From Roseateles_C aquae (GTDB taxonomy: Bacteria > Pseudomonadota > Gammaproteobacteria > Burkholderiales > Burkholderiaceae_C), in contig NZ_JAVXZY010000003.1 of assembly GCF_032337115.1 (NCBI RefSeq), positions 372,001 to 436,000 of the forward strand: a DNA stretch of 64,000 nt, read 5' to 3'. The position numbers and the translations under genes are program-made. Within the stretch, counting starts at the first letter, position 1. Each line of letters opens with the position of its first letter. Shown here in pieces: positions 19,233-28,025 of this stretch. The notes beneath the pieces are model-generated. The model did no database searches. It was not told where the DNA came from and worked only from the letters and a program-made list of their open reading frames with translations.

Positions 19233-21686
19233 TCATGCGCCGAGCAGGCGCAGCGCCAGCCAGACCGGCAGACCGAGGTAGAGCAGCGCCAACGCCAGGG
19301 TGTCGAGCAGGCGGCGAGCGCCGTGCAAGCGCAGCAGCGCCAGCGTGAGGGCTTCCACCACGGCCCGCAACACCGCCGCGCACAGCGTCACGCCGATGAT
19401 CCAGGCCGCCCACCACAGGGCAAATGCTTTCAGATAGGCAAGCAGGCCGAAGCTGTAGTACTCGCCGAAGCTGCTGCCGTAGGCGATGTGCTGGTGCAGC
19501 CGGAAGGCTGGCAAGGCCAGCAGCAGGGGCAGCAGCAGGAATTTGGCTGCCGGCTTGTGCAGGCGGGCCGCCCAGTGCGGTAGCGGCAGGCGCCTGGCTT
19601 GTGCATAGCGCTGGACGAACATGCCGCTCCTGCAATCGATGCGGCCGGCCGCATGCAAGGCCGCGGCAAGGCCCAGCGGGTCGCGGCAGGACAGACCGTA
19701 GCGCCAATGGCCTGAGGAGCGCAGCCGCAGGCCCAGGCCCGGGCCGGGCAGTGGCAGGCGCCAGAGGCTCAGGCTGCCGATCTCCGCCAGCGGCAGGGTC
19801 AGGTCTTGCCTGCCGCGGTGGAAGTGCAGGGTGCCGTCCCTGACGTCGAGCTCGGCGGCATAGGCACGCAGCAGGCACCAGGCTGCTGCCTCGGGCACGA
19901 GAAAGAGGGCGCTGAAGGCGCGCAGCTGGGCCAAGGTATTGCTTTGCAGTGCGCCGTCGCCCAGCATGATGCGCGCCGCCAGAGCCAGCAGGGCCAGGCG
20001 GGCAAAGCCGCGCAAGATGGCAGCGGCCAGGCGTGCTGCCGGGGGCAAGAGGGCCACGCGCACCGGCAAGCGCAGGGCCTGACCGGTGCTCAGCGGCGCT
20101 GCGGCACTGTGGCGCTGCAGCGCACTGAGCAGGGCCAGCAGCAGCAGGGCGGCTGCGGACGTGGGGCCCACCCAGTCGCCCCAGCTGCGCATCAAGGTGG
20201 GCGGCGCTTCCTGCAGTGGCACGGCCGCAATCACCAGGCTGCGCTCGCCCTGCCGGGCGCCGGCGACGATCTCGCCGCTGGCATCGATGATGGCGCTGAA
20301 GCCATTGCTGGTAACGCGGAACTGCGGCAGCCGCGTTTCTATGCTGCGAAACGCTGCCACCGCATGGTGCAGCACCGCGCCGGGGCCGCTGGCGGCAAAC
20401 CAGCTGTCGTTGGACATCGTCATCAGCGCCTGGGCACCGAGGCGGGCACCGTCAATGGCCAATTGGGGATCGACATCATCAAGGCAGATCAGCGGCTGTA
20501 CCGGCAGTTCGCGGCCGTCGGCCAGTTGCAAGGGGAAGACGCGGGCGCCATCGCCGGGCCGCCAGTGGCCCGTCCAGGGCAGGGCCTGGCGCAGCGCGGG
20601 GCTGTCGAGCCAGGCCGGCACATGCTCGCTGAAGGGGAAAAGCCGGGTCTTGCGGTACAGGCCCAGCAAGCCGCGCTGCGGCGAGACAAAGGCGGCGGCG
20701 TTGTACTCGCCTTGCGTATCGCGATCAAAGGTGCCGAAGACCAGGGGCACGCCGGCGGCCTTGACGATGGCCAGGATCTCGGCATCGAGCTCCGCGCCGG
20801 TCTCGCTCTTGGGCTGGCCGAAGGTGGTGGGATAGACCGTTTCTGACCACAGCAGCGCATCGACATGCTGGCGCTCGACGGCGTCGTAGGACATCGCATA
20901 GTGCGTGTCCAGCACCTCACGGACGGCGGCGGCTGTGCCTTTCTCGCGGCGCAGTGCCTCGTAGTCGACGATCGCGGACTGCACCAGGCCCATGCGCAAG
21001 GGCTTGCCGCCGGCCACCGGCAGCTGGGCCAGGCGCGCGGCCCCATAGCCGGCCAGCAGCAAGGGAATGGCAGCGGCCAGCAGCAGCGGCTGGATCAGCG
21101 CGCGTGCCTGGCCCGCAGCGCGCTGCGCGAAAACCGCGGTCCAGGCTTCATTGCTGAGCAGCAGCAAGAGGGTCAGCCCGGCCGCGCCGCCCAGATCGGC
21201 GGCCTGGCGCAGCAGCCGCGCCGGGTAGAGGCCATGACCCAGTGTGTCGCCCAGCACATGCGGCAGCAGGGCCTCGCTGGCGACCCAGGCCGCTGCGCCT
21301 GCCAGCGCCGCCCAGGCCCGGCCGTGGTGGTTGAGCGCCTGCCGGCGCAGCAGCGCGAAGACGATGAACTGCGGCTGGAACAGCGGCGCCGCGAGCAGCA
21401 GCAGGGCAACGCCGGCCGCCTCACCCCACTGGCTGTAGCTGCCGATCGCCTGGCCGAACCAGGCAAATACCGCGGCGCTGTAGGCCAGGCTCATGGCCCA
21501 GGCACTGAGCAGCGTGCCGGTCCAGGCGCGCTCGTGATCGAGGGCGCGTAACCAAGGTACTAGCGCGATAAAGCCCAGCGGCCAGCCCCAGCCGCCACGG
21601 GCATAGAGGCCGCACAGCAGTGCGCTGGCGGCGATGGCCATCCAGCGGCTGCTGAGGAGCCGATGCACAAAGGGATGGCGATTCAA
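19233..21686 (-). CDS. Apolipoprotein N-acyltransferase-like protein with extra C-terminal membrane domain
   Basis: The protein has 817 residues from a TTG that overlaps the preceding gene's stop. Residues 1-225 are six or so membrane helices, and 230-480 are a carbon-nitrogen hydrolase domain. The Lnt triad can be seen: E283 in LLWSETVYP, K346 in YRKTRLFPFSEH and C401 in LICLDDVDP, at spacings like E. coli Lnt. MTMSNDSWF is also conserved. Lnt acylates lipoprotein N termini and is about 510 residues long. Here 280 further residues follow, with four to five extra hydrophobic helices. A paralogue or a chain-modified role is possible. It is operonic with the next two upstream genes. Confidence 0.8.
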   Translation of the reverse strand: MNRHPFVHRLLSSRWMAIAASALLCGLYARGGWGWPLGFIALVPWLRALDHERAWTGTLLSAWAMSLAYSAAVFAWFGQAIGSYSQWGEAAGVALLLLAAPLFQPQFIVFALLRRQALNHHGRAWAALAGAAAWVASEALLPHVLGDTLGHGLYPARLLRQAADLGGAAGLTLLLLLSNEAWTAVFAQRAAGQARALIQPLLLAAAIPLLLAGYGAARLAQLPVAGGKPLRMGLVQSAIVDYEALRREKGTAAAVREVLDTHYAMSYDAVERQHVDALLWSETVYPTTFGQPKSETGAELDAEILAIVKAAGVPLVFGTFDRDTQGEYNAAAFVSPQRGLLGLYRKTRLFPFSEHVPAWLDSPALRQALPWTGHWRPGDGARVFPLQLADGRELPVQPLICLDDVDPQLAIDGARLGAQALMTMSNDSWFAASGPGAVLHHAVAAFRSIETRLPQFRVTSNGFSAIIDASGEIVAGARQGERSLVIAAVPLQEAPPTLMRSWGDWVGPTSAAALLLLALLSALQRHSAAAPLSTGQALRLPVRVALLPPAARLAAAILRGFARLALLALAARIMLGDGALQSNTLAQLRAFSALFLVPEAAAWCLLRAYAAELDVRDGTLHFHRGRQDLTLPLAEIGSLSLWRLPLPGPGLGLRLRSSGHWRYGLSCRDPLGLAAALHAAGRIDCRSGMFVQRYAQARRLPLPHWAARLHKPAAKFLLLPLLLALPAFRLHQHIAYGSSFGEYYSFGLLAYLKAFALWWAAWIIGVTLCAAVLRAVVEALTLALLRLHGARRLLDTLALALLYLGLPVWLALRLLGA

Positions 21687-22387
21687 TGGCCGCTGGGGGT
21701 CTGATCGCGCGGCGGCGGCAGCACGATGCGGCGCAGCGGCAGGCCCGGCGGTGCCAACTCAGCCGGCACCACGCGGTTGGCCGGCAGCAGCAGCGGCCGC
21801 CCGGCAGCGTCCAGCGGCTGGTAGTCGGGGGCGAACATCAGAATGGCCTCGATGCGTTGGCCGTCATCGGTGGCCTGGTGATGGCGCACATAGCCCGGCG
21901 GCAGTGCGAAGTCCTCGGGCACGGCCAGGCCGATCAGCGCGGGGCGGGTGCCAGGCGGCGAGAAGGCCCCGAGGCCGGTGTGAACGCCGGCCGCGTGCAG
22001 CCGCGCAATCACCTCGCCCATGCTGGGGCGCTCGCCTTCGTTGACGTAGTCCGACAGATCCGGCGTCAGATCGCCCTGAGGATCGCGCTGGCGCTGGATG
22101 CGCGGTGCGCTGGCCGCGCTCGGCAGGCCCGGTGCTGCAGTCGGGGGCGCCATGGCCACCCCGCTGCTGGCGACGCTGACTTGTGGCGCTTGCGTTGCGG
22201 GCGGATTCGTTGGCGCGGCGCTGGCCACCAGCGGCGACGGACCATCGGGCTTCGCGTCGCCGTCGAAGGCGCCGAGCCAGTGCAGCAGCGCCAACACCAT
22301 GACGAGCAGCAGCCCCGCCGCTAGCAGCAGTGGGCCCGGCGCGGCGCGCCAGTGGCCTTGATGCGGCGGGATCGGGGGCTGCTTCAT
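21683..22387 (-). CDS. Membrane-anchored hypothetical protein
   Basis: The 234-residue protein has one N-terminal membrane helix (LLLAAGLLLVMVLALLHWLGAF, about residues 20-42). A Pro/Ala/Ser-rich linker runs to about residue 100, and a small C-terminal domain ends in LPLRRIVLPPPRD. The layout predicts a periplasmic domain on a stalk. No family is recognised. It sits 11 bases after the SGNH hydrolase and overlaps the Lnt-like start, so the three genes are probably one operon acting on envelope lipids or polymers. Confidence 0.65.
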   Translation of the reverse strand: MKQPPIPPHQGHWRAAPGPLLLAAGLLLVMVLALLHWLGAFDGDAKPDGPSPLVASAAPTNPPATQAPQVSVASSGVAMAPPTAAPGLPSAASAPRIQRQRDPQGDLTPDLSDYVNEGERPSMGEVIARLHAAGVHTGLGAFSPPGTRPALIGLAVPEDFALPPGYVRHHQATDDGQRIEAILMFAPDYQPLDAAGRPLLLPANRVVPAELAPPGLPLRRIVLPPPRDQTPSGH

Positions 22388-22398
22388 CTCAGCGAGGC

Positions 22399-23538
22399 TC
22401 AGGGCGATGCCGGATTGGAGGTCGAGATTGACCAGCCCATGCGCTCATGGCCGTACTGGTTCCAGATCGGGTTCTTGCCGCCGCTGATGCTGGGATAGCG
22501 CGAGGCGCCCGAGCCGGTGGTGCCGCCAAACAGGCCGGCGCTGACGGTGCCGCCGTTGTAGGTCGGGTGGGTGTCGTCGGACTGGATGTAGTCGTAGCTG
22601 CTGCTGGCCGAGACGAAATGGGTGTTGGCGTCGCGTATCGTCGCGCGCAGCGTGCTGCTGATCCGCGTCACATAGCTGGTTTCGCTCTCACCGGCCACAT
22701 AACGCAGCGCGTCGGAGTCGATCTTGCCGTCGCCATTGCTGTCGTAATCGGCGCCCATGTATTGCGCGAAGTTGTCGGCGCACTGGAAGCCCTTCTGGCG
22801 CGCGTACTCGCACATCCAGTAGTTCATCGTCGCCAGCTTGGGCAGGAACAGCGACTGCAGGTTGACGCTGGCGCCGGTGGAAGGGTCCTTGCAGGAGCTC
22901 TGCACATTGTCGGCCGCATAGCCGGGGTAGTGCAGATTGGAGATCACCTTCAGCTTGACGCCGGGATAGGCGTTGGCATTGATGTAGTCCATGGCCGCGG
23001 CCACATAGGTCTTGCAGGCGGCCACGGCATTGTTCATGCCGCTGTAGTTGCAGGTCCCGCTCTGGCTCTTGAAGGCCGAGCGGGCCTGCAGGCCATCGTT
23101 GCCGCACATCTCGAAGGTCACGACCCGTGTCGAGGCCGCCTGCATATAGGACTTCTCGGCGACGATCTTGTTGTTGTAGACGTCGGAGGCGATGGCGCCC
23201 GACTTGGCCCGGCGCACGCTCTCGATGCTGGCGTTCCATTTCGCGGCCAGGTACTCGGCATCGACGGTGGGGGCGGCGTATTTGGCGGCATTGAGCGTCG
23301 AGCCGTTGTAGCCGGCGTAGATCGAATCGCCATAGGCCACGACGCGGTACTTGGCCGTGGTGCCTGGGCGGTCAATCGTCCAGGAGACGTTTTGCGTCAG
23401 CGTGTTGGCCGCAGCTTCCAGGCCCAGGCCGGACCCGGCCAGCAGGGCGAGCGCCGGTAACGCGCCGCGCATCAGGGCGGCACAACGGCGGCGCAGCGAG
23501 GGCGCCTGGCGCTTCTGATCGACAAAGACTGAACTCAT
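22399..23538 (-). CDS. Secreted SGNH/GDSL-type hydrolase with EF-hand-like loop
   Basis: The 379-residue protein has a signal region (residues about 22-45). SGNH blocks are visible: GDS with catalytic Ser72 (VVAYGDSIYAGY), Gly-Asn-Asp at 146-148 (EMCGND), and a late DDTHPTYNGG supplying the Asp and His. The fold hydrolyses esters of lipids or sugars. A DYDSNGDGKIDSDAL segment looks like an EF-hand calcium loop inserted before the catalytic His block. The start was chosen for AAGGAG five bases upstream; a longer start 12 codons earlier lacks one. Cysteine pairs suggest disulfides and extracellular use. Confidence 0.82.
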   Translation of the reverse strand: MSSVFVDQKRQAPSLRRRCAALMRGALPALALLAGSGLGLEAAANTLTQNVSWTIDRPGTTAKYRVVAYGDSIYAGYNGSTLNAAKYAAPTVDAEYLAAKWNASIESVRRAKSGAIASDVYNNKIVAEKSYMQAASTRVVTFEMCGNDGLQARSAFKSQSGTCNYSGMNNAVAACKTYVAAAMDYINANAYPGVKLKVISNLHYPGYAADNVQSSCKDPSTGASVNLQSLFLPKLATMNYWMCEYARQKGFQCADNFAQYMGADYDSNGDGKIDSDALRYVAGESETSYVTRISSTLRATIRDANTHFVSASSSYDYIQSDDTHPTYNGGTVSAGLFGGTTGSGASRYPSISGGKNPIWNQYGHERMGWSISTSNPASP

Positions 23539-23742
23539 CGGAGACTCCTTGGGCGACAGGTGGTGAAAGCTCATGGTGGGCGTGATGCGCTCGAGGTCAT
23601 TTGCGCGCAGATCGCACATCGAAACCCGCTAGCGAAGACTAGCATCTGCGTTTTGCCGCCCACGGCCGGGGAATCCCTCGCGTGCGGTGCAGCAAATCGC
23701 GGCGGCTCAGGCGCGGACTGCATCGACTTGGAGCACACGCCC

Positions 23743-24099
23743 TCAGAACAAGCGGAAGAAGAAGCGCAGATAGACAAAGGCAGCGCACAGCGTGCTGTTG
23801 AGCAGCCAGAGCGTGCGATCGGCCAGCGTGAGTGGCGACCCGCCGCGGCGCCCCTGCAACAAGGCCAAGGCCAGGGCCAGCAGCAGGGCCAGCAGCAGCG
23901 CTTGCTCCACGGCCAGCAGCGGGCCGCGCTCCTTGTGCCAAGCCCAGCCGCCCAGCTGCAGCAGGGCCAGCGCCAGCATGGCGGCGGGGCAGATCAGCGC
24001 CGCTCGACGCGCGAAGACCGAGCGGCCACTGAACACGGCCCACGCGCCGGCCAACTGCAGCACGCAGAGGGCCAGCACGGCGATCGCCGCTCCATCCAT
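23743..24099 (-). CDS. Small four-helix membrane protein downstream of a PEP-CTERM gene
   Basis: The 118-residue protein starts MDGAAIAVLALCVLQLAG and has four predicted helices (about residues 3-22, 32-52, 60-80 and 92-112), ending in the basic aromatic YLRFFFRLF. It lies 10 bases after the PEP-CTERM gene, so they are likely co-transcribed. It lacks the Cys/Arg/His triad of exosortases, so it is not a sorting enzyme. Function is unknown. Confidence 0.65.
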   Translation of the reverse strand: MDGAAIAVLALCVLQLAGAWAVFSGRSVFARRAALICPAAMLALALLQLGGWAWHKERGPLLAVEQALLLALLLALALALLQGRRGGSPLTLADRTLWLLNSTLCAAFVYLRFFFRLF

Positions 24100-24109
24100 C
24101 AATGGCGTT

Positions 24110-24787
24110 TCAGCGGCGCGAGGCCAGCCCTTGGCGTGACAGCGCCGCCACCAGGCCCAGCGCCACCAGGCCCAGGCTGGCCGGTTCGGGCAGGCCGGGG
24201 GTGCCCAGCGGATCGATGCGCACGCTGGCCGAGGCGGCGGCATAGATCTGCGCCGCACTGCCGGGGCCGGTCAGATCAATGCTGAACAGCGCACCGGCGC
24301 CGGTCGGGTCGGCGGTGTCGATCGGCACCTGGGCGGCATCGAGCAGGAAGAAGCTGAATTGATCGGGGCGGCCCGTGCCGGCCGCGTTCGGGGCCAGGTC
24401 CAGCACATAGCTGATCTGGCTGCCGAAGCTGCTGATGCGCTGCAGGAATTCGCTGAAGAACTGGCCGCCGCCGAGCGTCAGCGGCCCGGCCTGCAGATTG
24501 CCGCTGACGGCGCCGGAACTGCTGGCCGTGCCGAGGCTGGCGTTGCCGGCAAAGCTGCTGATGCTGGCCGTGTTGCCGCCACCGGGATTGCCGGCGATGA
24601 AGTCAAAGGCCAGATAGCCGGCCAGGCCTTGCAGCGGCCGCGTGTCGATGGTGACCAGCACTGGCGAGGCCAGTGCGGGTGTCAGCAACAAGACGCTGGC
24701 GGCCAACGCAGCAGCGCAGCGGATCAGGCTGCGCAGTCCCAGCCGGGCCAGCTGACGGGGCGAGATGGAAAGAAGGCTTGTGCTCAT
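24110..24787 (-). CDS. PEP-CTERM sorting domain protein
   Basis: The 225-residue protein has a signal peptide (cleavage after ALASP, about residue 41), a Gly/Ser/Ala-rich beta domain, and a C-terminal PEP-CTERM tripartite signal: PEPASLGLVALGLVAALSRQ followed by basic residues. Such tails are cut by an exosortase at the inner membrane, usually in strains that make an extracellular polysaccharide. The central domain, with NTASISSFAGNASLG, resembles the NF038129-type group of these proteins. No exosortase is in the window. The start ATG lies just before the hydrophobic leader. Confidence 0.85.
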   Translation of the reverse strand: MSTSLLSISPRQLARLGLRSLIRCAAALAASVLLLTPALASPVLVTIDTRPLQGLAGYLAFDFIAGNPGGGNTASISSFAGNASLGTASSSGAVSGNLQAGPLTLGGGQFFSEFLQRISSFGSQISYVLDLAPNAAGTGRPDQFSFFLLDAAQVPIDTADPTGAGALFSIDLTGPGSAAQIYAAASASVRIDPLGTPGLPEPASLGLVALGLVAALSRQGLASRR

Positions 24788-24815
24788 GAAGATGCTCGTT
24801 GGAAGAGGGTGCAAG

Positions 24816-24838
24816 GCGCTGCCGCGGGGCGGCAGCGC
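24816..24838 (-). terminator. Strong hairpin between the lipase-like and PEP-CTERM genes
   Basis: A perfect 10-bp stem with a three-base loop (GCGCTGCCGC, loop, GCGGCAGCGC) lies in the 81-base gap. There is no U-run, so it may be an mRNA-processing or partial stop element rather than a classic terminator. Confidence 0.5.
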
Positions 24839-24868
24839 GAACGGGGTCAAGCTCGGCTTGCCAGTGGC

Positions 24869-27826
24869 TCAAGGGCCGACACTGCTGCGCCAGACGGCGG
24901 GCAGCACATTGAAGTTCAGCCGCCCCGGGTTCAGGTACTGCGCGGTGAAGCTCAGGCTCTGGCCGGGCTGCAGGCTCAGGCCATCGCTGAGCAGCGGCAC
25001 GCTCAGATAGGGCGAGCCGGGCAGCACGCGCTGGCTGCGCCCCGAGGCATTGACCATATCGACCCCGCTGGGCAGACCGCTGAGCAGCAGGAACAACGGC
25101 CCCGGCAGCGGCGTGCCCTGGGTGTTGGCGATGGTGATGGTCTGCACGAAGAAGCCGCTGCTGCGGTCCAGGCGCAGGCCGCTTTGCTGGATGCTCAGCT
25201 GGCCGCTCTGGTCCTGGGCCGGTAGCGGTGCGGCGCTGTCCTCGACGACGAACACCGCATGGTCGCGCTGGCCGCTGTTGCTGGCGGTGATCACGGCAAT
25301 GCCGGTGCCGTTGACGCGGCGCAGGCCTTCGCTGTCGACGCTGACGACGGCCGGGTTGGACGAGCTGTAGCTGGTGCCCGAGGCCGAGGAGCTGAGATCG
25401 CGGACGATGTCGCCGGGATAGCTGCCGCTCAGGGCCAGCGCCTCCACCGTGCCGATGGCCAGCGGCGTCAGGCGCTGGTTCTTCTGCGCGAAGCTCAGGC
25501 GCAGCGGCGCGCTGGCCGGCCGCACGGCCAGCAGCACCGGCGGGCCATCGATGCTGCCGCCGTTGCTGTCGATGATGCTGGGGGTCAGCAGCAGCGGGCC
25601 GGCATAGTCCTGCGGTACGAGGAAGTGGGCCTGGAAGCCGCCGGCGTCGAACTGCTCGCCGGGCAGGGTGACAAAGCCGGGGATGCTGATGGTGCCGTCG
25701 GTGAAGGGCAGGCTGGCATCAACGTTCACGCGCAGGGCCAGCGTCTGGCCGGGCTGCACGGTCTGCACGCCGCTGCCCACCAGCAGTTGCACGCGGGTGT
25801 CGACGCCGCTGCCGGCGTCCTGGCGCGCGCGCGCGCCGCCCACGGCCAGCATGCTGCTGCGCCCGAAGCGCGCTGCCGCCGGCTTCAAGGGGCCGCCGGG
25901 CGCACACTGGGCGCTGTAATCCTGGGCATCCAGCGCAGCGCCACGCCCGGGCACGGTGCAGGCCACGCCCAGGCCCGTGGAGGCCACACCAGGGAAGCCA
26001 TCGGCAAAGCCGCTGGCCGGGCCGTCGAGCAGCTGGTAGGCCCGCTGCGCTGCAGCCGACAGATTGATCACGCCGTCGATGAGGCTGGGACCTGAATGCT
26101 TGGCGGTGGGGAAGTTGAAACCTGCCAGGCCGGCGCCGCTGCAACTGCCGCCCTGCTGGCTGATCAGCGAGACGATCATGTCATTGGCCTGGCGGAAGCG
26201 GAAGGCGTCCACGGTGGCCTGCGGGAACACATAGGCCTCCTGCACGCAGCTGAACTTCCAGTCGCGCTTCAGGCAGACCTTGCGGGTCAGCTCGCCCTCG
26301 ATGCTCTTCATGCCCAGCACGCCGCCGAAGAAGCGCGCCGGTGCGGCCGGGCTGCCGGCCGGGCCGCCGGTGCCGGTGATCGCCTGGACCTTGAGGCTGG
26401 TGCCGCCGTTGAGCGCAGCCAACGCCGGGCTGTTCTCGGCCAGGTCGCAGACGGCGCCGCCAGCGGGCGCGAAATTCGTGATGGCCTGCACCGCCCGATC
26501 CGCGTCGGCCGCATTCGCCTGATGCAGCGCGGCGACCAGATTGCCGAAGGTGCTGCCGCTGTGCGGCGTGTCGACGGAGATCAGCCGTCGGATATCGCCC
26601 TGGCCGAAGTTGTCGGGGCGCTTGAACTTGTCGCCGCCCACGTAGAGCCGGGTCAGCAATCCGCCCATGCTGTGGCCCATCACATCGGCCTGGGTGACGG
26701 CAAAGCCCTTGTCGCGCGCCGCCTTCAGGCCGCGGCTGACAAAGTCCTGCACGCGCGGGTAGTTGGTCGTGAAACTGGCGCCATTGGTCGGCGCATAGTC
26801 GCCCAGCACCGTGGTCCGGTAGGCGTTTTCCTTCTTGTAGTCGCTGCCCCAGGCGCTGCCGCTGCTCCAGACGCCATGGATCAGCACCACCGGCGGACGG
26901 ACGATGCGGGTCTTGGCCTTGAAGCTGGTGGTGTTGCCATTGCCGATATTGGGCGTGAAGCGGAACTCCAGCTCGACCTCGCGGGAGTCAGCCGTATCGC
27001 CAAAACTTTCCGGCGCCTGCAGATAGCTGAAGCCGTACTGCAGCGCGCCCGAGGCCTGGGTGCCGAGCACCGCCTGGGTGACCTTGCCCTGGTCGAAGCT
27101 GGACGTGGAGGTAATCTGGTAGCACATCGTGCCCGGCAGGCCGGAGACGCTGCGCAAGAGCAGCTTGCTCAGGCCATCGGCGGCGATGCCTTTCGCGGTG
27201 ATGCCGCACTGGGCCAGCCGGTTCGGGTCGGTCGACAAATCATTGCTGCCATCGGCGGCACGGCAGTGATTCAGCGGGTTGTTGGCGTCGACGAACTTGT
27301 CGTCGCCGCCGCGGTTCAGGTCCCAGGCGCCCAGCGGGAAGGAGGTCGAGCCATAGCCTGGGGTCAGGCCGATCAGGGCCAGCCGCGTGGCGCCGACCTT
27401 GATGCCGTAGATGGAGAAGGTGTTGCTGAGCAGTTCGCCCTCGGGCACGAAGACCTTGGGCAGAAAGGCCTGTTTGGGATCACCGGCGGCAACCACGGAC
27501 GGGTCGTTGGAGCGCAGCTGGAAGGTGGCGCCGCCCTTGGGCGCCGGCGAACCCAGCTGTACCGACAGTTCCAAGGGCTGACCGACCGGCACGGTGATCG
27601 AGTTCAGCAGGCCGCCCTGATCGGGGCAGCCGGCCGGGCCGGCCAGCGGCGTGCGCTGCGAACCGGCCGCCAGCGCCTTGGCCGTCGTTCTGGCCTGCGC
27701 ACCAGCGGTGACGATGAAGGCCGGTGCCTCGGCCCAGCTGGGCCAGGCCGCGGTGGCGCCGGCAAGCAATAGCGCGGCAATGCGCAGCGCAGGCAGGGCC
27801 AAGCCCTGGCGTTTCAAAGCAGACAT
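24869..27826 (-). CDS. Large secreted alpha/beta hydrolase (lipase-like)
   Basis: The 985-residue protein has a signal peptide (residues about 12-33). An N-terminal beta-rich domain (about 60-300) is followed by an alpha/beta-hydrolase domain: the oxyanion strand VVLIHGVWSSGSAW near residue 315, the nucleophile elbow MGHSMGGLLTRLYVGG at about 380-395, and candidate Asp (ANDMIV) and His (TAKHSGPS) further on. The last 330 residues form several Ig-like beta domains. The arrangement fits a secreted esterase or lipase with carbohydrate- or surface-binding appendages. The substrate is unknown. It is followed by a strong hairpin and a PEP-CTERM gene. Confidence 0.78.
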   Translation of the reverse strand: MSALKRQGLALPALRIAALLLAGATAAWPSWAEAPAFIVTAGAQARTTAKALAAGSQRTPLAGPAGCPDQGGLLNSITVPVGQPLELSVQLGSPAPKGGATFQLRSNDPSVVAAGDPKQAFLPKVFVPEGELLSNTFSIYGIKVGATRLALIGLTPGYGSTSFPLGAWDLNRGGDDKFVDANNPLNHCRAADGSNDLSTDPNRLAQCGITAKGIAADGLSKLLLRSVSGLPGTMCYQITSTSSFDQGKVTQAVLGTQASGALQYGFSYLQAPESFGDTADSREVELEFRFTPNIGNGNTTSFKAKTRIVRPPVVLIHGVWSSGSAWGSDYKKENAYRTTVLGDYAPTNGASFTTNYPRVQDFVSRGLKAARDKGFAVTQADVMGHSMGGLLTRLYVGGDKFKRPDNFGQGDIRRLISVDTPHSGSTFGNLVAALHQANAADADRAVQAITNFAPAGGAVCDLAENSPALAALNGGTSLKVQAITGTGGPAGSPAAPARFFGGVLGMKSIEGELTRKVCLKRDWKFSCVQEAYVFPQATVDAFRFRQANDMIVSLISQQGGSCSGAGLAGFNFPTAKHSGPSLIDGVINLSAAAQRAYQLLDGPASGFADGFPGVASTGLGVACTVPGRGAALDAQDYSAQCAPGGPLKPAAARFGRSSMLAVGGARARQDAGSGVDTRVQLLVGSGVQTVQPGQTLALRVNVDASLPFTDGTISIPGFVTLPGEQFDAGGFQAHFLVPQDYAGPLLLTPSIIDSNGGSIDGPPVLLAVRPASAPLRLSFAQKNQRLTPLAIGTVEALALSGSYPGDIVRDLSSSASGTSYSSSNPAVVSVDSEGLRRVNGTGIAVITASNSGQRDHAVFVVEDSAAPLPAQDQSGQLSIQQSGLRLDRSSGFFVQTITIANTQGTPLPGPLFLLLSGLPSGVDMVNASGRSQRVLPGSPYLSVPLLSDGLSLQPGQSLSFTAQYLNPGRLNFNVLPAVWRSSVGP

Positions 27827-27997
27827 GTGATCGCCTCCCCAGCATGATCGGAAACCAACGGTTCCATGGGCCGGGCACTGCCGCCAATGCGGCTGCGCCC
27901 GTTCCCACGACGATCCCCTGCCTCAGTGAAGCTTGTTCGAAACTCTGTCTTGTGCGGCGCATTTAACCGGCGAAAGCCGTGGCGGTCAATCGCGGTA

Positions 27998-28019
27998 ACA
28001 AGTCAGGCGCGTGACTTGT
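27998..28019 (-). terminator. Hairpin downstream of the MFS gene
   Basis: A perfect 8-bp stem (ACAAGTCA, six-base loop, TGACTTGT) begins seven bases after the MFS stop. There is no U-run, so termination is plausible but unproven. Confidence 0.45.
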
Positions 28020-28025
28020 CCTGGC

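Noticed and set aside
23743..24099. Small membrane protein as an exosortase
   Set aside because: It is too short and has no Cys, Arg and His in the required places.
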